In this document: in pieces, positions 43,001 to 53,453 of the stretch
Layout of the letters: every line of letters starts with the position of its first letter
Position numbering within the stretch: the stretch's first letter is position 1
Assembly: GCF_007971025.1 (NCBI RefSeq)
Contig: NZ_CP042436.1
Location: 3,968,001-4,032,000 of the forward strand
DNA: 64,000 nucleotides
DNA from: Mucilaginibacter ginsenosidivorans
GTDB taxonomy: Bacteria; Bacteroidota; Bacteroidia; Sphingobacteriales; Sphingobacteriaceae
Direction of reading: 5' to 3'
Notes under the pieces: generated by a model
What the model was told of the DNA's origin: nothing
Seen by the model: the letters and a program-made list of their open reading frames with translations, nothing else
Database searches by the model: none
Made by a program: the position numbers and the translations under genes

Positions 43001-44089
43001 ATGAGTAAGCACGGCAGGATATTAGTTGCGATGAGCGGCGGGGTCGATAGTTCGGTAGCATCGGTGATGCTGCACGAGCAGGGCTATGAAGTTATCGGCC
43101 TTACCATGAAGACCTGGGATTATGCCTCGTCCGGTACCAGCTCCAAAGAAACTGGTTGTTGCAGCCTGGATAGTATCAACGATGCACGTGCCCTGGCCGT
43201 GGGTTATGGCTTCCCCCATTATATATTAGATATCCGCAGCGAATTCGGCGATTTTGTGATCGACAACTTTGTAGACGAATACCTCGCCGGCCGCACGCCA
43301 AACCCTTGTGTATTGTGCAATACCCATATTAAATGGGAAGCTTTGCTGAAACGTGCCGATAAACTCGACTGCGAATTTATCGCTACCGGGCATTACGCCA
43401 ACATCCGTCAGCATGATAACGGCCGCTACGTGGTTTCCAAAGGTTTGGACGAAAACAAGGATCAATCCTATGTACTATGGGGCGTTTCGCAGCAAAACCT
43501 TGCCCGTACTAAGTTCCCGCTGGGCAGCTTTACCAAGGCGCAGATACGCCAGATGGCGCTGGATATGGGCCAAATGGAACTCGCAGCCAAAAGCGAAAGC
43601 TACGAGATATGCTTTGTGCCGGATAACGACTACCGCGCTTTTTTACGGCATAAAGTGGAAGATTTGGAAGAACGCGTGGCGGGCGGCAATTTTGTGCTTA
43701 CCGATGGCACCGTAGTCGGCAAGCACGAAGGCTATCCTTTTTACACTATCGGTCAGCGTAAGGGATTAGGCATTGCTTTAGGGCATCCTATGTTCGTTAC
43801 CCGCATAGATCCCGCCACCAACACCGTCGTTTTGGGTACGCAGGACGAATTGCAGCGCAAACAAGCCTGGGTGCGTAATCTTAACCTGGTGAAATACGAA
43901 AGCATTACCGAGCCTATAGAAGCGGTAACCAAAATACGCTACAAAGATGCCGGCACACAAAGCACCATCGTGCAAATGAGCGAACACATGAAGGTCGATT
44001 TTCATCATTCCGTATCGGGCATAGCGCCCGGCCAGTCGGCTGTATTTTACGAAGGCAACGACCTTTTGGGCGGCGGTTTCCTGATGTGA
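43001..44089 (+). CDS. mnmA: tRNA-specific 2-thiouridylase
   Basis: Places sulfur on U34 of tRNA for Lys, Glu and Gln. The 362-residue protein has the PP-loop AMSGGVDSSVASVML, the first catalytic Cys in NPCVLCNTHIKW and the second in YEICFVPDNDYRAF, and the C-terminal barrel ending SAVFYEGNDLLGGGFL. All pieces are in order and full length. It is followed by a spacer with an inverted repeat and then topA. Confidence 0.96.
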   Translation: MSKHGRILVAMSGGVDSSVASVMLHEQGYEVIGLTMKTWDYASSGTSSKETGCCSLDSINDARALAVGYGFPHYILDIRSEFGDFVIDNFVDEYLAGRTPNPCVLCNTHIKWEALLKRADKLDCEFIATGHYANIRQHDNGRYVVSKGLDENKDQSYVLWGVSQQNLARTKFPLGSFTKAQIRQMALDMGQMELAAKSESYEICFVPDNDYRAFLRHKVEDLEERVAGGNFVLTDGTVVGKHEGYPFYTIGQRKGLGIALGHPMFVTRIDPATNTVVLGTQDELQRKQAWVRNLNLVKYESITEPIEAVTKIRYKDAGTQSTIVQMSEHMKVDFHHSVSGIAPGQSAVFYEGNDLLGGGFLM

Positions 44090-44096
44090 TTTCTTT

Positions 44097-44221
44097 TGTT
44101 GTAAGGTTGAAATATTGTAAAGTTGAAAGGTTGCTTTCTGCATTTGTGATGGTGCAGCCGCTCGTCTTTTCATTTACAAATTACAACGTTAAAACTTTTC
44201 AACCTTGCAACATTCCAACAT
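44097..44221. repeat. Inverted-repeat spacer between mnmA and topA
   Basis: GTTGTAAGGTTGAAATATTG (left) is answered by TTTTCAACCTTGCAAC (right), with lesser pairs AAGTTGAAAGGTTG and AACGTTAAAACTTTTCAAC. The arms are separated by about 40 bases. The words are a GTTGnAAGGTTGAA variant of the GTTGATTAAGTTGA spacer family. Confidence 0.6.
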
Positions 44222-44254
44222 TTTATGTTTTATTTGCAAAAAATAATCGCTTAA

Positions 44255-46588
44255 ATGGCTAAAAATCTACTGATCGTCGAGTCTCCGGCTAAGGCAAAAA
44301 CTATTGAAGGCTACCTTGGTAAGGACTTTACCGTGAAGTCGAGTTACGGGCACATCCGCGACCTGGTAAAGTCAGAAGACGCGATAGATATTAAAAATAA
44401 CTTCGCTCAAAAATACGAGGTTCCGGCTGATAAGAAACAGGTGGTAAGTGAGTTAAAGAAACTGGCAAAGGAAGCTGAAACCGTTTGGCTGGCATCGGAC
44501 GAGGACCGCGAGGGTGAGGCCATATCGTGGCATTTGTTCGAGACTTTGGGGTTGAAAGACGCCAATACCAAACGTATCGTGTTTCACGAGATAACCAAGC
44601 CTGCTATACTGAAAGCAATAGAAAGCCCGCGTAAAATAGATTATAACCTGGTAAATGCCCAGCAGGCGCGCCGGGTACTGGACAGGCTGGTGGGTTTCGA
44701 GCTCTCCCCTGTTCTATGGAAAAAAGTTAAACCGTCACTTTCAGCTGGTCGCGTACAATCCGTTGCCGTAAGACTGATCGTTGAGCGCGAGCGCGAGATC
44801 ATCAGGTTCACTCCTGAAGCTGCATTTAAGATCGTCGCCGTATTTGGCAAAGGCCGTGAGGCTTTTAAGGCCGAATTGCCCGAACGTTTCGCCAAACAGG
44901 GAGACGCTGAAAAGTTCCTCCAGGATTGTATAGGTGCTGATTTCACTATCAATTCATTAGAGACCAAACCGGCCAAACGCTCGCCGGCTGCGCCATTTAC
45001 CACATCTACGTTGCAGCAGGAAGCCAGCCGTAAACTGGGTTTCTCGGTGTCGCGTACCATGACGGTGGCCCAGAAGCTGTATGAATCCGGTAAGATCACC
45101 TACATGCGTACCGACTCGGTGAACTTATCCGATACGGCGCTGAGTGCGGCTGCGAAAGAGATCAATTCGGCATACGGCGAAAGATACCATCACTACCGGG
45201 TATATAAAACAAAAAGCGCCGGCGCCCAGGAGGCCCACGAAGCCATCAGGCCGACCTATTTCGATGTACATTCCGTCGACGGCGATCCATCCGAAAAACG
45301 CTTATACGACCTGATATGGAAGCGCGCCATCGCTTCGCAGATGAGTGAAGCTTTATTTGAAAAGACCACCGCAAAGATCGGCATATCAAGCCGTAAGGAA
45401 GAACTGGTTGCCAACGGCGAGGTAATGAAGTTCGACGGCTTCCTGAAGGTGTACCTCGAATCATCGGATGACGAAGATGAACCGCAAAACGGCGAGGATA
45501 ACGCCATGCTTCCGCCACTGAACAAGGGACAAAAGCTCGATCTGCAGGAAATGACCGCAACCGAACGCTTTTCGCGCCCTGCGCCGCGTTACACGGAAGC
45601 CAGCCTGGTGAAAAAGCTGGAAGAGTTGGGTATAGGCCGTCCGTCTACTTACGCCCCTACCATATCCACTATACAAAACCGTGGTTATGTGGTGAAGGAG
45701 GACCGTGAAGGCAAGGCACGCAGCTTTAAGGTGATGACGCTGAAGGGCCGGGATATTACGAAAGAAGAAAAATCGGAAAATACGGGCGCTGAACGCGGCA
45801 AGTTGTTCCCGACAGATATTGGTTCGGTAGTTAATGATTTCCTGGTACAGTATTTTAAGGAGATCGTCGATTTTCACTTTACCGCCAGTGTCGAAAAACA
45901 ATTTGACGAGATAGCCCAGGGTTTGGAGGAATGGACGGATATGATCCGCGGTTTCTATACCCCTTTCCACAAAGGTGTCGAAAACACCATCGAAACGGCT
46001 GATAAAGCTACCGGCGAGCGAGAGTTAGGTATTCACCCCGAAAACGGCAAAAAGGTTTCGGTGCGCATAGGCCGTTTCGGGCCGTTCGTGCAGGTTGGTG
46101 ACAGTGAGGGCGATGAGAAGCCCTTATACGCCAGCTTAAGGGCCGGGCAAAGTATCGAGACCATCACGATGGACGAGGCGCTGGAGTTGTTTAAACTGCC
46201 TAAAAAGGTTGGCATGTTCGAAGATAAGGATATGACTGTCGCCATCGGCAAATTTGGCCCGTACATTCGGCACAACGGCTCCTTTTACTCGTTGCCGAAA
46301 GATACCGACCCGCACGATGTTACCGAGGACCAGGCCGTAGATATAATAGTAGATAAGCGCAAGCGCGATGCCGAGCGGGTGATAAAAACCTTTGCAGAAG
46401 ACGCTGATGTGAAGGTGCTGAATGGCCGCTGGGGGCCGTATATCGAATTCGGTAAGCAGAACGTTAAAATACCAAAAGATAAAGATCCGCAGGCACTAAC
46501 CTACGAGGAATGCAAGGCACTGGCCGATGCAGAAGCCAAAGCGCCGAAAAAACCTGGCGCAAAAAGGTTTGCGAAGAAAGGTAAATAG
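44255..46588 (+). CDS. topA: DNA topoisomerase I
   Basis: A 777-residue type IA topoisomerase that relaxes negative supercoils. The TOPRIM domain shows LLIVESPAKAKTIEGYLG and WLASDEDREGEAISWHL; the active Tyr283 is in ITYMRTDSVNLS. The C-terminus (from about 590) has repeats without zinc Cys pairs (VRIGRFGPFVQVGD; AIGKFGPYIRHN; LNGRWGPYIEFG) and a Lys-rich tail. That tail type is usual in Bacteroidota. An inverted-repeat spacer separates it from the next gene. Confidence 0.97.
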   Translation: MAKNLLIVESPAKAKTIEGYLGKDFTVKSSYGHIRDLVKSEDAIDIKNNFAQKYEVPADKKQVVSELKKLAKEAETVWLASDEDREGEAISWHLFETLGLKDANTKRIVFHEITKPAILKAIESPRKIDYNLVNAQQARRVLDRLVGFELSPVLWKKVKPSLSAGRVQSVAVRLIVEREREIIRFTPEAAFKIVAVFGKGREAFKAELPERFAKQGDAEKFLQDCIGADFTINSLETKPAKRSPAAPFTTSTLQQEASRKLGFSVSRTMTVAQKLYESGKITYMRTDSVNLSDTALSAAAKEINSAYGERYHHYRVYKTKSAGAQEAHEAIRPTYFDVHSVDGDPSEKRLYDLIWKRAIASQMSEALFEKTTAKIGISSRKEELVANGEVMKFDGFLKVYLESSDDEDEPQNGEDNAMLPPLNKGQKLDLQEMTATERFSRPAPRYTEASLVKKLEELGIGRPSTYAPTISTIQNRGYVVKEDREGKARSFKVMTLKGRDITKEEKSENTGAERGKLFPTDIGSVVNDFLVQYFKEIVDFHFTASVEKQFDEIAQGLEEWTDMIRGFYTPFHKGVENTIETADKATGERELGIHPENGKKVSVRIGRFGPFVQVGDSEGDEKPLYASLRAGQSIETITMDEALELFKLPKKVGMFEDKDMTVAIGKFGPYIRHNGSFYSLPKDTDPHDVTEDQAVDIIVDKRKRDAERVIKTFAEDADVKVLNGRWGPYIEFGKQNVKIPKDKDPQALTYEECKALADAEAKAPKKPGAKRFAKKGK

Positions 46589-46589
46589 C

Positions 46590-46677
46590 AGTTGAATAGT
46601 TGATTAAGTTAAGTGGTTGATTGAGTAACCATGTAACTTGATCAACTTAATCTAACCGGATCAACTTAGTCAACTCA
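46590..46677. repeat. GTTGA-type inverted repeat after topA
   Basis: AGTTGATTAAGTTAAGTGG and GGTTGATTGAGT on the left are mirrored by ACTTGATCAACTTAATCTAA and GGATCAACTTAGTCAACT on the right. It fills the gap from the topA stop to the next start codon. Confidence 0.7.
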
Positions 46678-46680
46678 AAA

Positions 46681-47085
46681 ATGATCAAAGACCTCCCCGA
46701 AAACGTTGTAAAAGATATTGCCATCGCAGTGGCGCTGGAGGGCGAAAATATCCAGGCCAAAACCTGGTATGTATACCTCATCAACCTGAAAAACCAGCCG
46801 ATAGAGAACGTGCTGATCACATCGAAAGGTTACGGCGAAAAGAACGGCGAGCAGATCAAAACCTCAACCCTGCGCCACATGTTCCCCATAGTGAACAATG
46901 GGGCCTTCGTTTTAATAGAACCTATTGATGAGGCCACCTTCGGCCTGAATAATGAGTACTGGCTCAGTTATTATATCGGCAAGGATATTTACGACAAAAA
47001 ATTCATCTTCCTCCCCGAAAGTATCGTCGAGTCTAATTTCATTAAATTGCCCATCGTCAACAAGCCGGGCGTGATGATACGGTAA
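46681..47085 (+). CDS. Uncharacterised protein, probably conserved in Bacteroidota
   Basis: A 134-residue soluble protein with no signal peptide or membrane segment. The sequence (NVVKDIAIAVALEGE; TWYVYLINLKNQPIENVLIT; FLPESIVESNFIKLP) suggests a beta-sandwich with a strand-rich middle. I recall no named domain for it. It lies 92 bp after topA across an inverted-repeat spacer, possibly on the same transcript. Confidence 0.7.
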   Translation: MIKDLPENVVKDIAIAVALEGENIQAKTWYVYLINLKNQPIENVLITSKGYGEKNGEQIKTSTLRHMFPIVNNGAFVLIEPIDEATFGLNNEYWLSYYIGKDIYDKKFIFLPESIVESNFIKLPIVNKPGVMIR

Positions 47086-47092
47086 ATTGTGA

Positions 47093-47563
47093 TTAGTTGA
47101 TAAGATAAATTTTCGCTGATTGTGTTAATTCATCGGCTGCTTCAGCGTCATATAGGAATTTATATAAAACCCAGATATCCCTGGGTTTATAAAACACAAA
47201 AGTGAATCTTAGCGGGTGATTCTCATGTTTTACCAAATAACTACGAAGGGCTAATCCATTAGCAATACTTTTTTCAGTTATTAATGAATATCCGGTAAAG
47301 CTCCCCAAAGCAATCTTAATTGAATCAAGTTTGCTTTTTAAGTTATCCGCATCAACGGTTATTTTATTTGTGCTAAAAATATAATCAATTGCGTTACTTG
47401 AGCCTTCGGTCTTATATTTCTTAAAGAAATTATCGATATAACCATTGATCTGCTTAACATCTGATTGTTGCAATGTAGAGGTATTAGATTTCGTTTGTGC
47501 CTGTGAATTGGAAGGGCTACATCCAAAAAGGCAAATTAATACTACAAACAGAAGGAATCTCAT
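47093..47563 (-). CDS. Uncharacterised lipoprotein
   Basis: A 156-residue protein with a short lipoprotein signal (LICLFGC, Cys15, then SPSNS). The middle region (INGYIDNFFKKYKTEG and FKSK-like helices) and the C-terminal strands (ALRSYLVKHENHPLRFTFVFYKPRD) recall DUF4019/NTF2-like folds, but that is a guess. It converges with the gene at 46681 with 7 bp between. The DNA is more AT-rich than its neighbours, which could mean recent transfer or weak selection. Confidence 0.65.
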   Translation of the reverse strand: MRFLLFVVLICLFGCSPSNSQAQTKSNTSTLQQSDVKQINGYIDNFFKKYKTEGSSNAIDYIFSTNKITVDADNLKSKLDSIKIALGSFTGYSLITEKSIANGLALRSYLVKHENHPLRFTFVFYKPRDIWVLYKFLYDAEAADELTQSAKIYLIN

Positions 47564-47741
47564 TTCAAAAGTTTAAGTTTAAATACAGGATATAAATTTA
47601 TAAATTTATGAATTCTTAAGCAATTGGATTCTATCCATTTCTCCACCGCTATTAAATTAACGAAATCATTATATCAATTCACTAAGCAATTAATCGCTCG
47701 CAACAAACATCCGGCCGGTGTTTTTCAGAAATACATCGTCA

Positions 47742-47749
47742 TAATTTTG
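47742..47749 (+). promoter_or_regulatory. Candidate promoter box for the alpha-2-macroglobulin gene
   Basis: TAATTTTG fits TAnnTTTG and lies 112 bases before the ATG, in a very AT-rich divergent region of 298 bp (47564-47861) that holds no gene. Confidence 0.4.
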
Positions 47750-47861
47750 TAATTATATAATATCACAGAACATAATTTTATTATCAAAAAAAAAATTGTT
47801 CAAATATTTGGAAGAATCATTTTTTTATTTCTAAATTTCATTAATAAATTAACCTTAATCA

Positions 47862-50800
47862 ATGAAAGATGGAGAGACGCCTCTGCCCGCTGGCAAGCGT
47901 CCAATTATTGTTGCTGCTTCGATCATTCTCGTAATCATCGCTGCCTATTTTATTTACAACCTGCGCCACAAAAAAAGCAGTGTCGACCCGGCCTTCAGCA
48001 AGTACATCGAGTCGTACACAACAGGCATTATTTCAAAAGAAAACACCATTCGCATCCGGCTTGCCAGCCAGGTTACGACAACCCATGTGCAGAACGATCA
48101 GTTGCCGGACGGTGTGTTCGACTTTTCGCCCGCCGTAAAAGGCAAGGCCTATTGGGTTGATGAGCGAACCATCGAGTTTCGACCGGAAGCGAAGCTGGTG
48201 TCCGACCAAAGCTATTCGGCCGATTTTAAGTTAAGCAAGGTGACGGAGGTGCCTTCAAAGTTTGAGGATTTCAAATTCACCTTCCAGACGGTTAAACCTG
48301 ATTTTACCGTTTCCTTTAATGGGCTGGAAACCGCCACCAACACTTCCATCGATAAAATGAAGCTGCACGGCGTTGTACAAACGGCCGACGCCGAGGATGC
48401 TGCAGCTATTGAAAAGCTTATCAGCACCGGTTTCGAATCGCCGGTGCAGATCACCTGGCAGCATAATAGCATAAGCCGCACGCATAAGTTTACCGTCACT
48501 GATATTACCCGCGCTGCCGATAAAGTTAACACGCTAACAGTAAACTGGGACGGCACCAGTCTCAACGTTGGCAAAAAAGGGAGCCAGGAGTTCGAAATAC
48601 CTGCCATTGGGGATTTCAAGGTGCTCAACATCTCTGCCGTGCAGGATAACGACCAGTATGTGCTGGTGCAGTTCTCCGATGCAATTATGGTTGGCCAGGA
48701 ATTAAAGGGCCTGGTAGGCATAAAAAACATCGACGACCCTGCTTATACTATTGAAGGAAGCAAGGTGAAAATTTATGCTCCCGACCGCCTCGAGGGTAAT
48801 TTTACCGCCTATGTGAACGAAGGCGTGGAAAACATATCTCATAAAAAGATCACCAAGCCTTATACGGCCAACGTGTTCTTCGAGAACCGCCTGCCATCGG
48901 TAACCATACCCGGCAAAGGCGTTATCCTCCCCGACTCCGGCAAACTGGCCATGCCTTTCGAGGCGATAAACCTGAACGCGGTGGATGTAAGCATTATCAA
49001 GGTATATGAGAATAACGTGCCGCAATATTTCCAGTCGAACGGCTTCGATGGCGCGTCTGAATTGCGTATGGTGGGCAAGCCCATCCTGCAAAAAACCATC
49101 CGCCTCGACCAGGATAAAAGCGTCAACCTGAATAAAAAGAACAGGTTCAAGCTGGATCTTGACCAGTTGATACGTACCGAGCCCGGGGCCATTTACCGCG
49201 TTGTGCTTGGATTCCGTAAAGAATATTCGCTGTATAACTGCACCCTGGGCGGACCGGGCGTTAAAAAGAACTCGGACGATGATGACTACGGTTATGATGG
49301 CAGCGACCGTGACAATGCCGGCAAGGTAAGCGATGAGGACGATGATTTCTGGCAGCGCTATGATAACTATTACCCCGACAATTATCGTTGGAACGACCGC
49401 GGCGACCCCTGTACCAATTCGTACTACACCCGCGACCGCTGGGCCATGCGCAATATTATCGCTTCCAATATAGGTTTGGTAGCTAAGCGTGGCAACGATA
49501 ACAGCATGGTTGTAGCTGTAACCAATATTATGAGTGCCAAACCCATGGCAGGTGTATCGTTGGAGTTTTTGGACTTCCAGAAACAGTTGATGTTTAAAAC
49601 CATATCGGATGCCGATGGTATGGCTAAGTTCGATCTGAAGCGTAAACCTTACCTTCTGGTTGCACGCCAGGGTGCCGAACGGGGCTATTTGAAGCTTGAT
49701 GATGGCAGTTCGCTGCCCCTCTCCCGCTTTGATGTTGGCGGCGACGACATAAAAGATGGCCTGAAAGGCTTTATTTATGGCGAACGTGGCGTTTGGCGCC
49801 CGGGCGATTCGATATTCCTCACTTTTATTTTGCAGGACAAATTGCACACACTGCCTGCCGATCACCCGGTTGAGTTTGAGCTGGACGACCCTGATGGCGG
49901 TGTGTTCAAACACATTACGGCCAACAAGTCGGTGGATGGCTTTTACAGCTTCCATACGGCCACGGAACTCTCCAGCCGGACAGGGAACTGGACCGCAAAG
50001 GTAAAGGTCGGTGGGGCCTCGTTTGAGAAGAAAATAAAGATAGAGACCATTATGCCAAACCGGCTCAAGCTAAACTTAAGCTTTGGCGGAGCAACGCAGC
50101 TTACGAAAGGCGGCGATGTATCGGGCAGCCTGGATGCGCATTGGCTCTTCGGCGGTATTGCGCAAAACCTGAAAGCTAAGGTGGATGCCTTTTTGTCGCC
50201 GCAGCATACAACCTTTAAAGGGTATGACGATTATATTTTCGATGATCCTACCCTGAATTTCACCCCGCAAAGCCAAACTATATTTGACGGGCGGCTGGAT
50301 GCGACCGGCAAAGCGAATGTTAAAACCGATATTGATGTGGACAAAGAGGCCCCCGGACAATTGCGGGCCAACTTCCTGGTGAAAGTATTTGAACCGGGCG
50401 GTAACTTCAGCATACAAACGCTTTCCATGCCCTACAATGTTTACGACGGTTATGTCGGTATCAAAACAAGCAAAGGCAGCGATATTTCGGGCATGCTGTA
50501 TACCAACCGCGATAATGTGGTTGATATAGCCGATGTGGATACCAAAGGCAGCCTGTTCTCCGGCTCGAGAAATGTTGAAGTGGAACTTTACAAGATCCAA
50601 TGGCGCTGGTGGTGGGACGAGACCGGTAACGAATTCAGCAATTTTACGCAGGACCGCTACAATAAGCTCATCAAGACGGAGAACGTCCGCCTTACCAATG
50701 GTCGTGGTAAATGGACCCTGCATGTTGATAATGACGAATGGGGCCGCTACCTGCTGCGTGTGAAGGACCCGGAAACGGGCCACTCAACTGGTAAGATAAT

Positions 50801-53453
50801 TTACCTGGATTGGCCGAACTGGGCCGAGCGCCTGCAGCAAAGCAATCCTACCGAGGCTGCCATGTTGTCCTTTACATCCAACAAAACCAGTTATAAAGTG
50901 GGTGAAGACGCTACGCTGACCATCCCCACCGCTTCGGACGGCCGCGCGCTTATCAGTATCGAGAACGGCAGCAAGGTATTGCAAACCAACTGGATAGACA
51001 CCCGGAAGGGCCAAACGCAGTACACGTTCAGGATAGACAAGACCATGGCGCCGAATATATTTGTGAATGTAACGCTGTTGCAGCGCCACTCACAAACCAT
51101 AAACGATTTGCCTATCCGCATGTACGGTGTCATCCCGCTTACAGTGGACGACCCGCAAACTATCCTGAAACCAGTCATCAATATGCCGGATAAGATACGC
51201 CCGGAAACACGATCATACATCACGGTTTCGGAGGCGTCAGGTAAGGAAATGACCTATACCATCGCTATTGTAGATGAGGGGCTGCTGGATATCACCAACT
51301 ACAAAACACCGAATCCGCACGAGACTTTCTATGCCCGCGAGGCGCTGGGCGTTAAATCGTGGGACCTTTTCGACTATGTGATAGGTGCCTATGGCGGTAG
51401 TTTGGAACGAATACTCAGCATAGGTGGCGACGGTACCAATGGCATGAACCGGAATGTGTCGGTCAATCGCTTTAAGCCGGTGGTGAAATTCATCGGGCCG
51501 TATCATTTGAATGCAGGGCAAAAGCAGACTACCCGTTTCACCCTGCCGCAATATATCGGCTCGGTAAAAGCTATGGTCATTGCCGGGCACGACGGCGGTT
51601 ATGGCTTTGCCGATAAAGCCGTTACCGTGAAAAAGCCGCTGATGATACTCGCTACGCTGCCGCGCGTGCTGGGGCCATCGGAAAAAATACAATTGCCGGT
51701 GACGGTATTCGCATTGGAGGATAAGGTAAAAACCGTCAACCTTGAAGTGCAGTCGAACGCCTTCAGCAATCTTGCGGGTAACAATAAAAAGACTGTAACC
51801 TTTACCAAAACAGGTGATCAGCTGGTTACTTTCGACCTGGATGTTAAAGATTTTGTCGGTGTAGGAAAAGTAAAGATAATTGCCAAAAGTGCCGGCGAAA
51901 CAGCAGATTACGATGTGGAACTAAACGTCCGGAATCCTAATCCGCCGATCACGAAGGTTATCGAGAAGGAACTGGCTCCTGGCGAAACCTGGAGCACTTC
52001 GTATGTACCGGTTGGCATGGCAGGCACCAACAAAGCCTCTTTAGAGGTGGCGACTATTCCCCCATTGAACCTTGCCAAACGCCTGGATTACCTGATCGAA
52101 TATCCTTACGGCTGCGTGGAACAAACCACCTCATCTGGTTTCCCGCAATTGTATCTGAGCCAGGTGCTCGACCTGACACCAAGACAATCCGCCGAGACCG
52201 ACCGTAATATCAAGTCGACCATTAACAGGTTAAAAAACTTCCAGGTTACGGATGGTGGTCTCAGTTACTGGCCAAACCAGGGCGAAGCCGACGAATGGGG
52301 AACCAATTACGCCGGGCACTTCATGCTTTCCGCCCAGGCCAAAGGTTATTCCATGCCGATAGGTTTTATTGAGAACTGGAAGAAATACCAGCGCATGAAG
52401 GCCCTTACCTGGGGACCCGATACCCGCAGCTTCTACGGATCGGACCTGATACAGGCTTATCGCCTGTACCTGCTGGCGCTTGCCCGCGCTCCGGAGCTGG
52501 GGGCAATGAACCGCCTGCGCGAGTTCAAATACATTAGCGACGAGGCCCGTTGGCGTTTAGCCGCAGCGTACAAGCTGGTGGGCCAGCCCGAAATAGGCAT
52601 GCAGCTGATCAATGGGTTATCAACCACTATCAAGCCCTACTATAGTTTGTACGGCACCTATGGTTCCGATCTGCGCGATGAGGCGATGATACTGGAAACA
52701 CTCACCTTATTGGGGCAGCATCAGAAGGCGGCCGCTTTGTTCAAAACAGTGGCCTACAGGCTGTCGCAGGACGATTGGTACAGTACGCAAACCACAGCCT
52801 ATTCGCTGGTGGCAATATCCGAATATTGCGGCGCAAACCACCCGGGCAGCAAGCTGCAGTTTAGTTATAACGCGAGCAGTGTTACCTCCAAATCGTACTT
52901 ATGGCACACCGATCTGAATGTTACAGGAGGTAAAGTAACACTTAAAAATAATGGGAACAATAAGCTTTATGCCAGGATCATACAACGCGGACAACCATCA
53001 TCGGGCCAGGATGTGCAGTCTGTCAGCAACCCGGACGTACTGGAGATGCGGATAGGCTATTTCAGCCTGACCGGGCACCCGGTCGATCCAACCAAATTGA
53101 AGCAGGGCACCGATTTTGTGGCACAGGTTAATGTCAAAAATCCCGGCAAAAAGGGCAGGTATGATAACATGGCGCTAACGCAGATATTCCCATCGGGCTG
53201 GGAGATCATCAACACCCGCATGTCGGATACGACGGAGGCATTCAACTCATCGCCCTCGGATTATCGTGACATCAGGGACGACCGGATGAACACCCATTTC
53301 AGCGTTGCAGAGGGTAAGGAGGTAACCTATTACGTGATGTTGAATGCAGCTTACCTTGGCAAATATTACCTGCCTGCAACCTACTGCGAAGCTATGTATA
53401 ACCACAGCATCAATGCGGTGCAAAAGGGAAAGTGGGTGGAGGTGGTGAAGTAG
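47862..53453 (+). CDS. Alpha-2-macroglobulin family protein with intact thioester motif
   Basis: A 1863-residue envelope protein that traps proteases, thought to guard the cell when its outer membrane is breached. One N-terminal membrane helix (about 18-37, IIVAASIILVIIAAYFIYNL) anchors it, with no lipobox. Macroglobulin-like domains follow; the bait-type region lies near the middle, and Cys1418 in YGCVEQ is positioned to form the thioester with Gln1421. Residues about 467-520 are an unusual Asp/Tyr-rich insert (KNSDDDDYGYDGSDRDN and YDNYYPDNYRWNDRG). pbpC, its usual partner, lies 850 bp downstream on the same strand, with a glycosyltransferase gene on the opposite strand between. Confidence 0.93.
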   Translation: MKDGETPLPAGKRPIIVAASIILVIIAAYFIYNLRHKKSSVDPAFSKYIESYTTGIISKENTIRIRLASQVTTTHVQNDQLPDGVFDFSPAVKGKAYWVDERTIEFRPEAKLVSDQSYSADFKLSKVTEVPSKFEDFKFTFQTVKPDFTVSFNGLETATNTSIDKMKLHGVVQTADAEDAAAIEKLISTGFESPVQITWQHNSISRTHKFTVTDITRAADKVNTLTVNWDGTSLNVGKKGSQEFEIPAIGDFKVLNISAVQDNDQYVLVQFSDAIMVGQELKGLVGIKNIDDPAYTIEGSKVKIYAPDRLEGNFTAYVNEGVENISHKKITKPYTANVFFENRLPSVTIPGKGVILPDSGKLAMPFEAINLNAVDVSIIKVYENNVPQYFQSNGFDGASELRMVGKPILQKTIRLDQDKSVNLNKKNRFKLDLDQLIRTEPGAIYRVVLGFRKEYSLYNCTLGGPGVKKNSDDDDYGYDGSDRDNAGKVSDEDDDFWQRYDNYYPDNYRWNDRGDPCTNSYYTRDRWAMRNIIASNIGLVAKRGNDNSMVVAVTNIMSAKPMAGVSLEFLDFQKQLMFKTISDADGMAKFDLKRKPYLLVARQGAERGYLKLDDGSSLPLSRFDVGGDDIKDGLKGFIYGERGVWRPGDSIFLTFILQDKLHTLPADHPVEFELDDPDGGVFKHITANKSVDGFYSFHTATELSSRTGNWTAKVKVGGASFEKKIKIETIMPNRLKLNLSFGGATQLTKGGDVSGSLDAHWLFGGIAQNLKAKVDAFLSPQHTTFKGYDDYIFDDPTLNFTPQSQTIFDGRLDATGKANVKTDIDVDKEAPGQLRANFLVKVFEPGGNFSIQTLSMPYNVYDGYVGIKTSKGSDISGMLYTNRDNVVDIADVDTKGSLFSGSRNVEVELYKIQWRWWWDETGNEFSNFTQDRYNKLIKTENVRLTNGRGKWTLHVDNDEWGRYLLRVKDPETGHSTGKIIYLDWPNWAERLQQSNPTEAAMLSFTSNKTSYKVGEDATLTIPTASDGRALISIENGSKVLQTNWIDTRKGQTQYTFRIDKTMAPNIFVNVTLLQRHSQTINDLPIRMYGVIPLTVDDPQTILKPVINMPDKIRPETRSYITVSEASGKEMTYTIAIVDEGLLDITNYKTPNPHETFYAREALGVKSWDLFDYVIGAYGGSLERILSIGGDGTNGMNRNVSVNRFKPVVKFIGPYHLNAGQKQTTRFTLPQYIGSVKAMVIAGHDGGYGFADKAVTVKKPLMILATLPRVLGPSEKIQLPVTVFALEDKVKTVNLEVQSNAFSNLAGNNKKTVTFTKTGDQLVTFDLDVKDFVGVGKVKIIAKSAGETADYDVELNVRNPNPPITKVIEKELAPGETWSTSYVPVGMAGTNKASLEVATIPPLNLAKRLDYLIEYPYGCVEQTTSSGFPQLYLSQVLDLTPRQSAETDRNIKSTINRLKNFQVTDGGLSYWPNQGEADEWGTNYAGHFMLSAQAKGYSMPIGFIENWKKYQRMKALTWGPDTRSFYGSDLIQAYRLYLLALARAPELGAMNRLREFKYISDEARWRLAAAYKLVGQPEIGMQLINGLSTTIKPYYSLYGTYGSDLRDEAMILETLTLLGQHQKAAALFKTVAYRLSQDDWYSTQTTAYSLVAISEYCGANHPGSKLQFSYNASSVTSKSYLWHTDLNVTGGKVTLKNNGNNKLYARIIQRGQPSSGQDVQSVSNPDVLEMRIGYFSLTGHPVDPTKLKQGTDFVAQVNVKNPGKKGRYDNMALTQIFPSGWEIINTRMSDTTEAFNSSPSDYRDIRDDRMNTHFSVAEGKEVTYYVMLNAAYLGKYYLPATYCEAMYNHSINAVQKGKWVEVVK

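Noticed and set aside
48702..49955. 417-residue open frame antisense to the A2M gene
   Set aside because: It is the complement of a strongly supported protein and has no recognisable domain; long antisense frames are common under GC-rich codon use.
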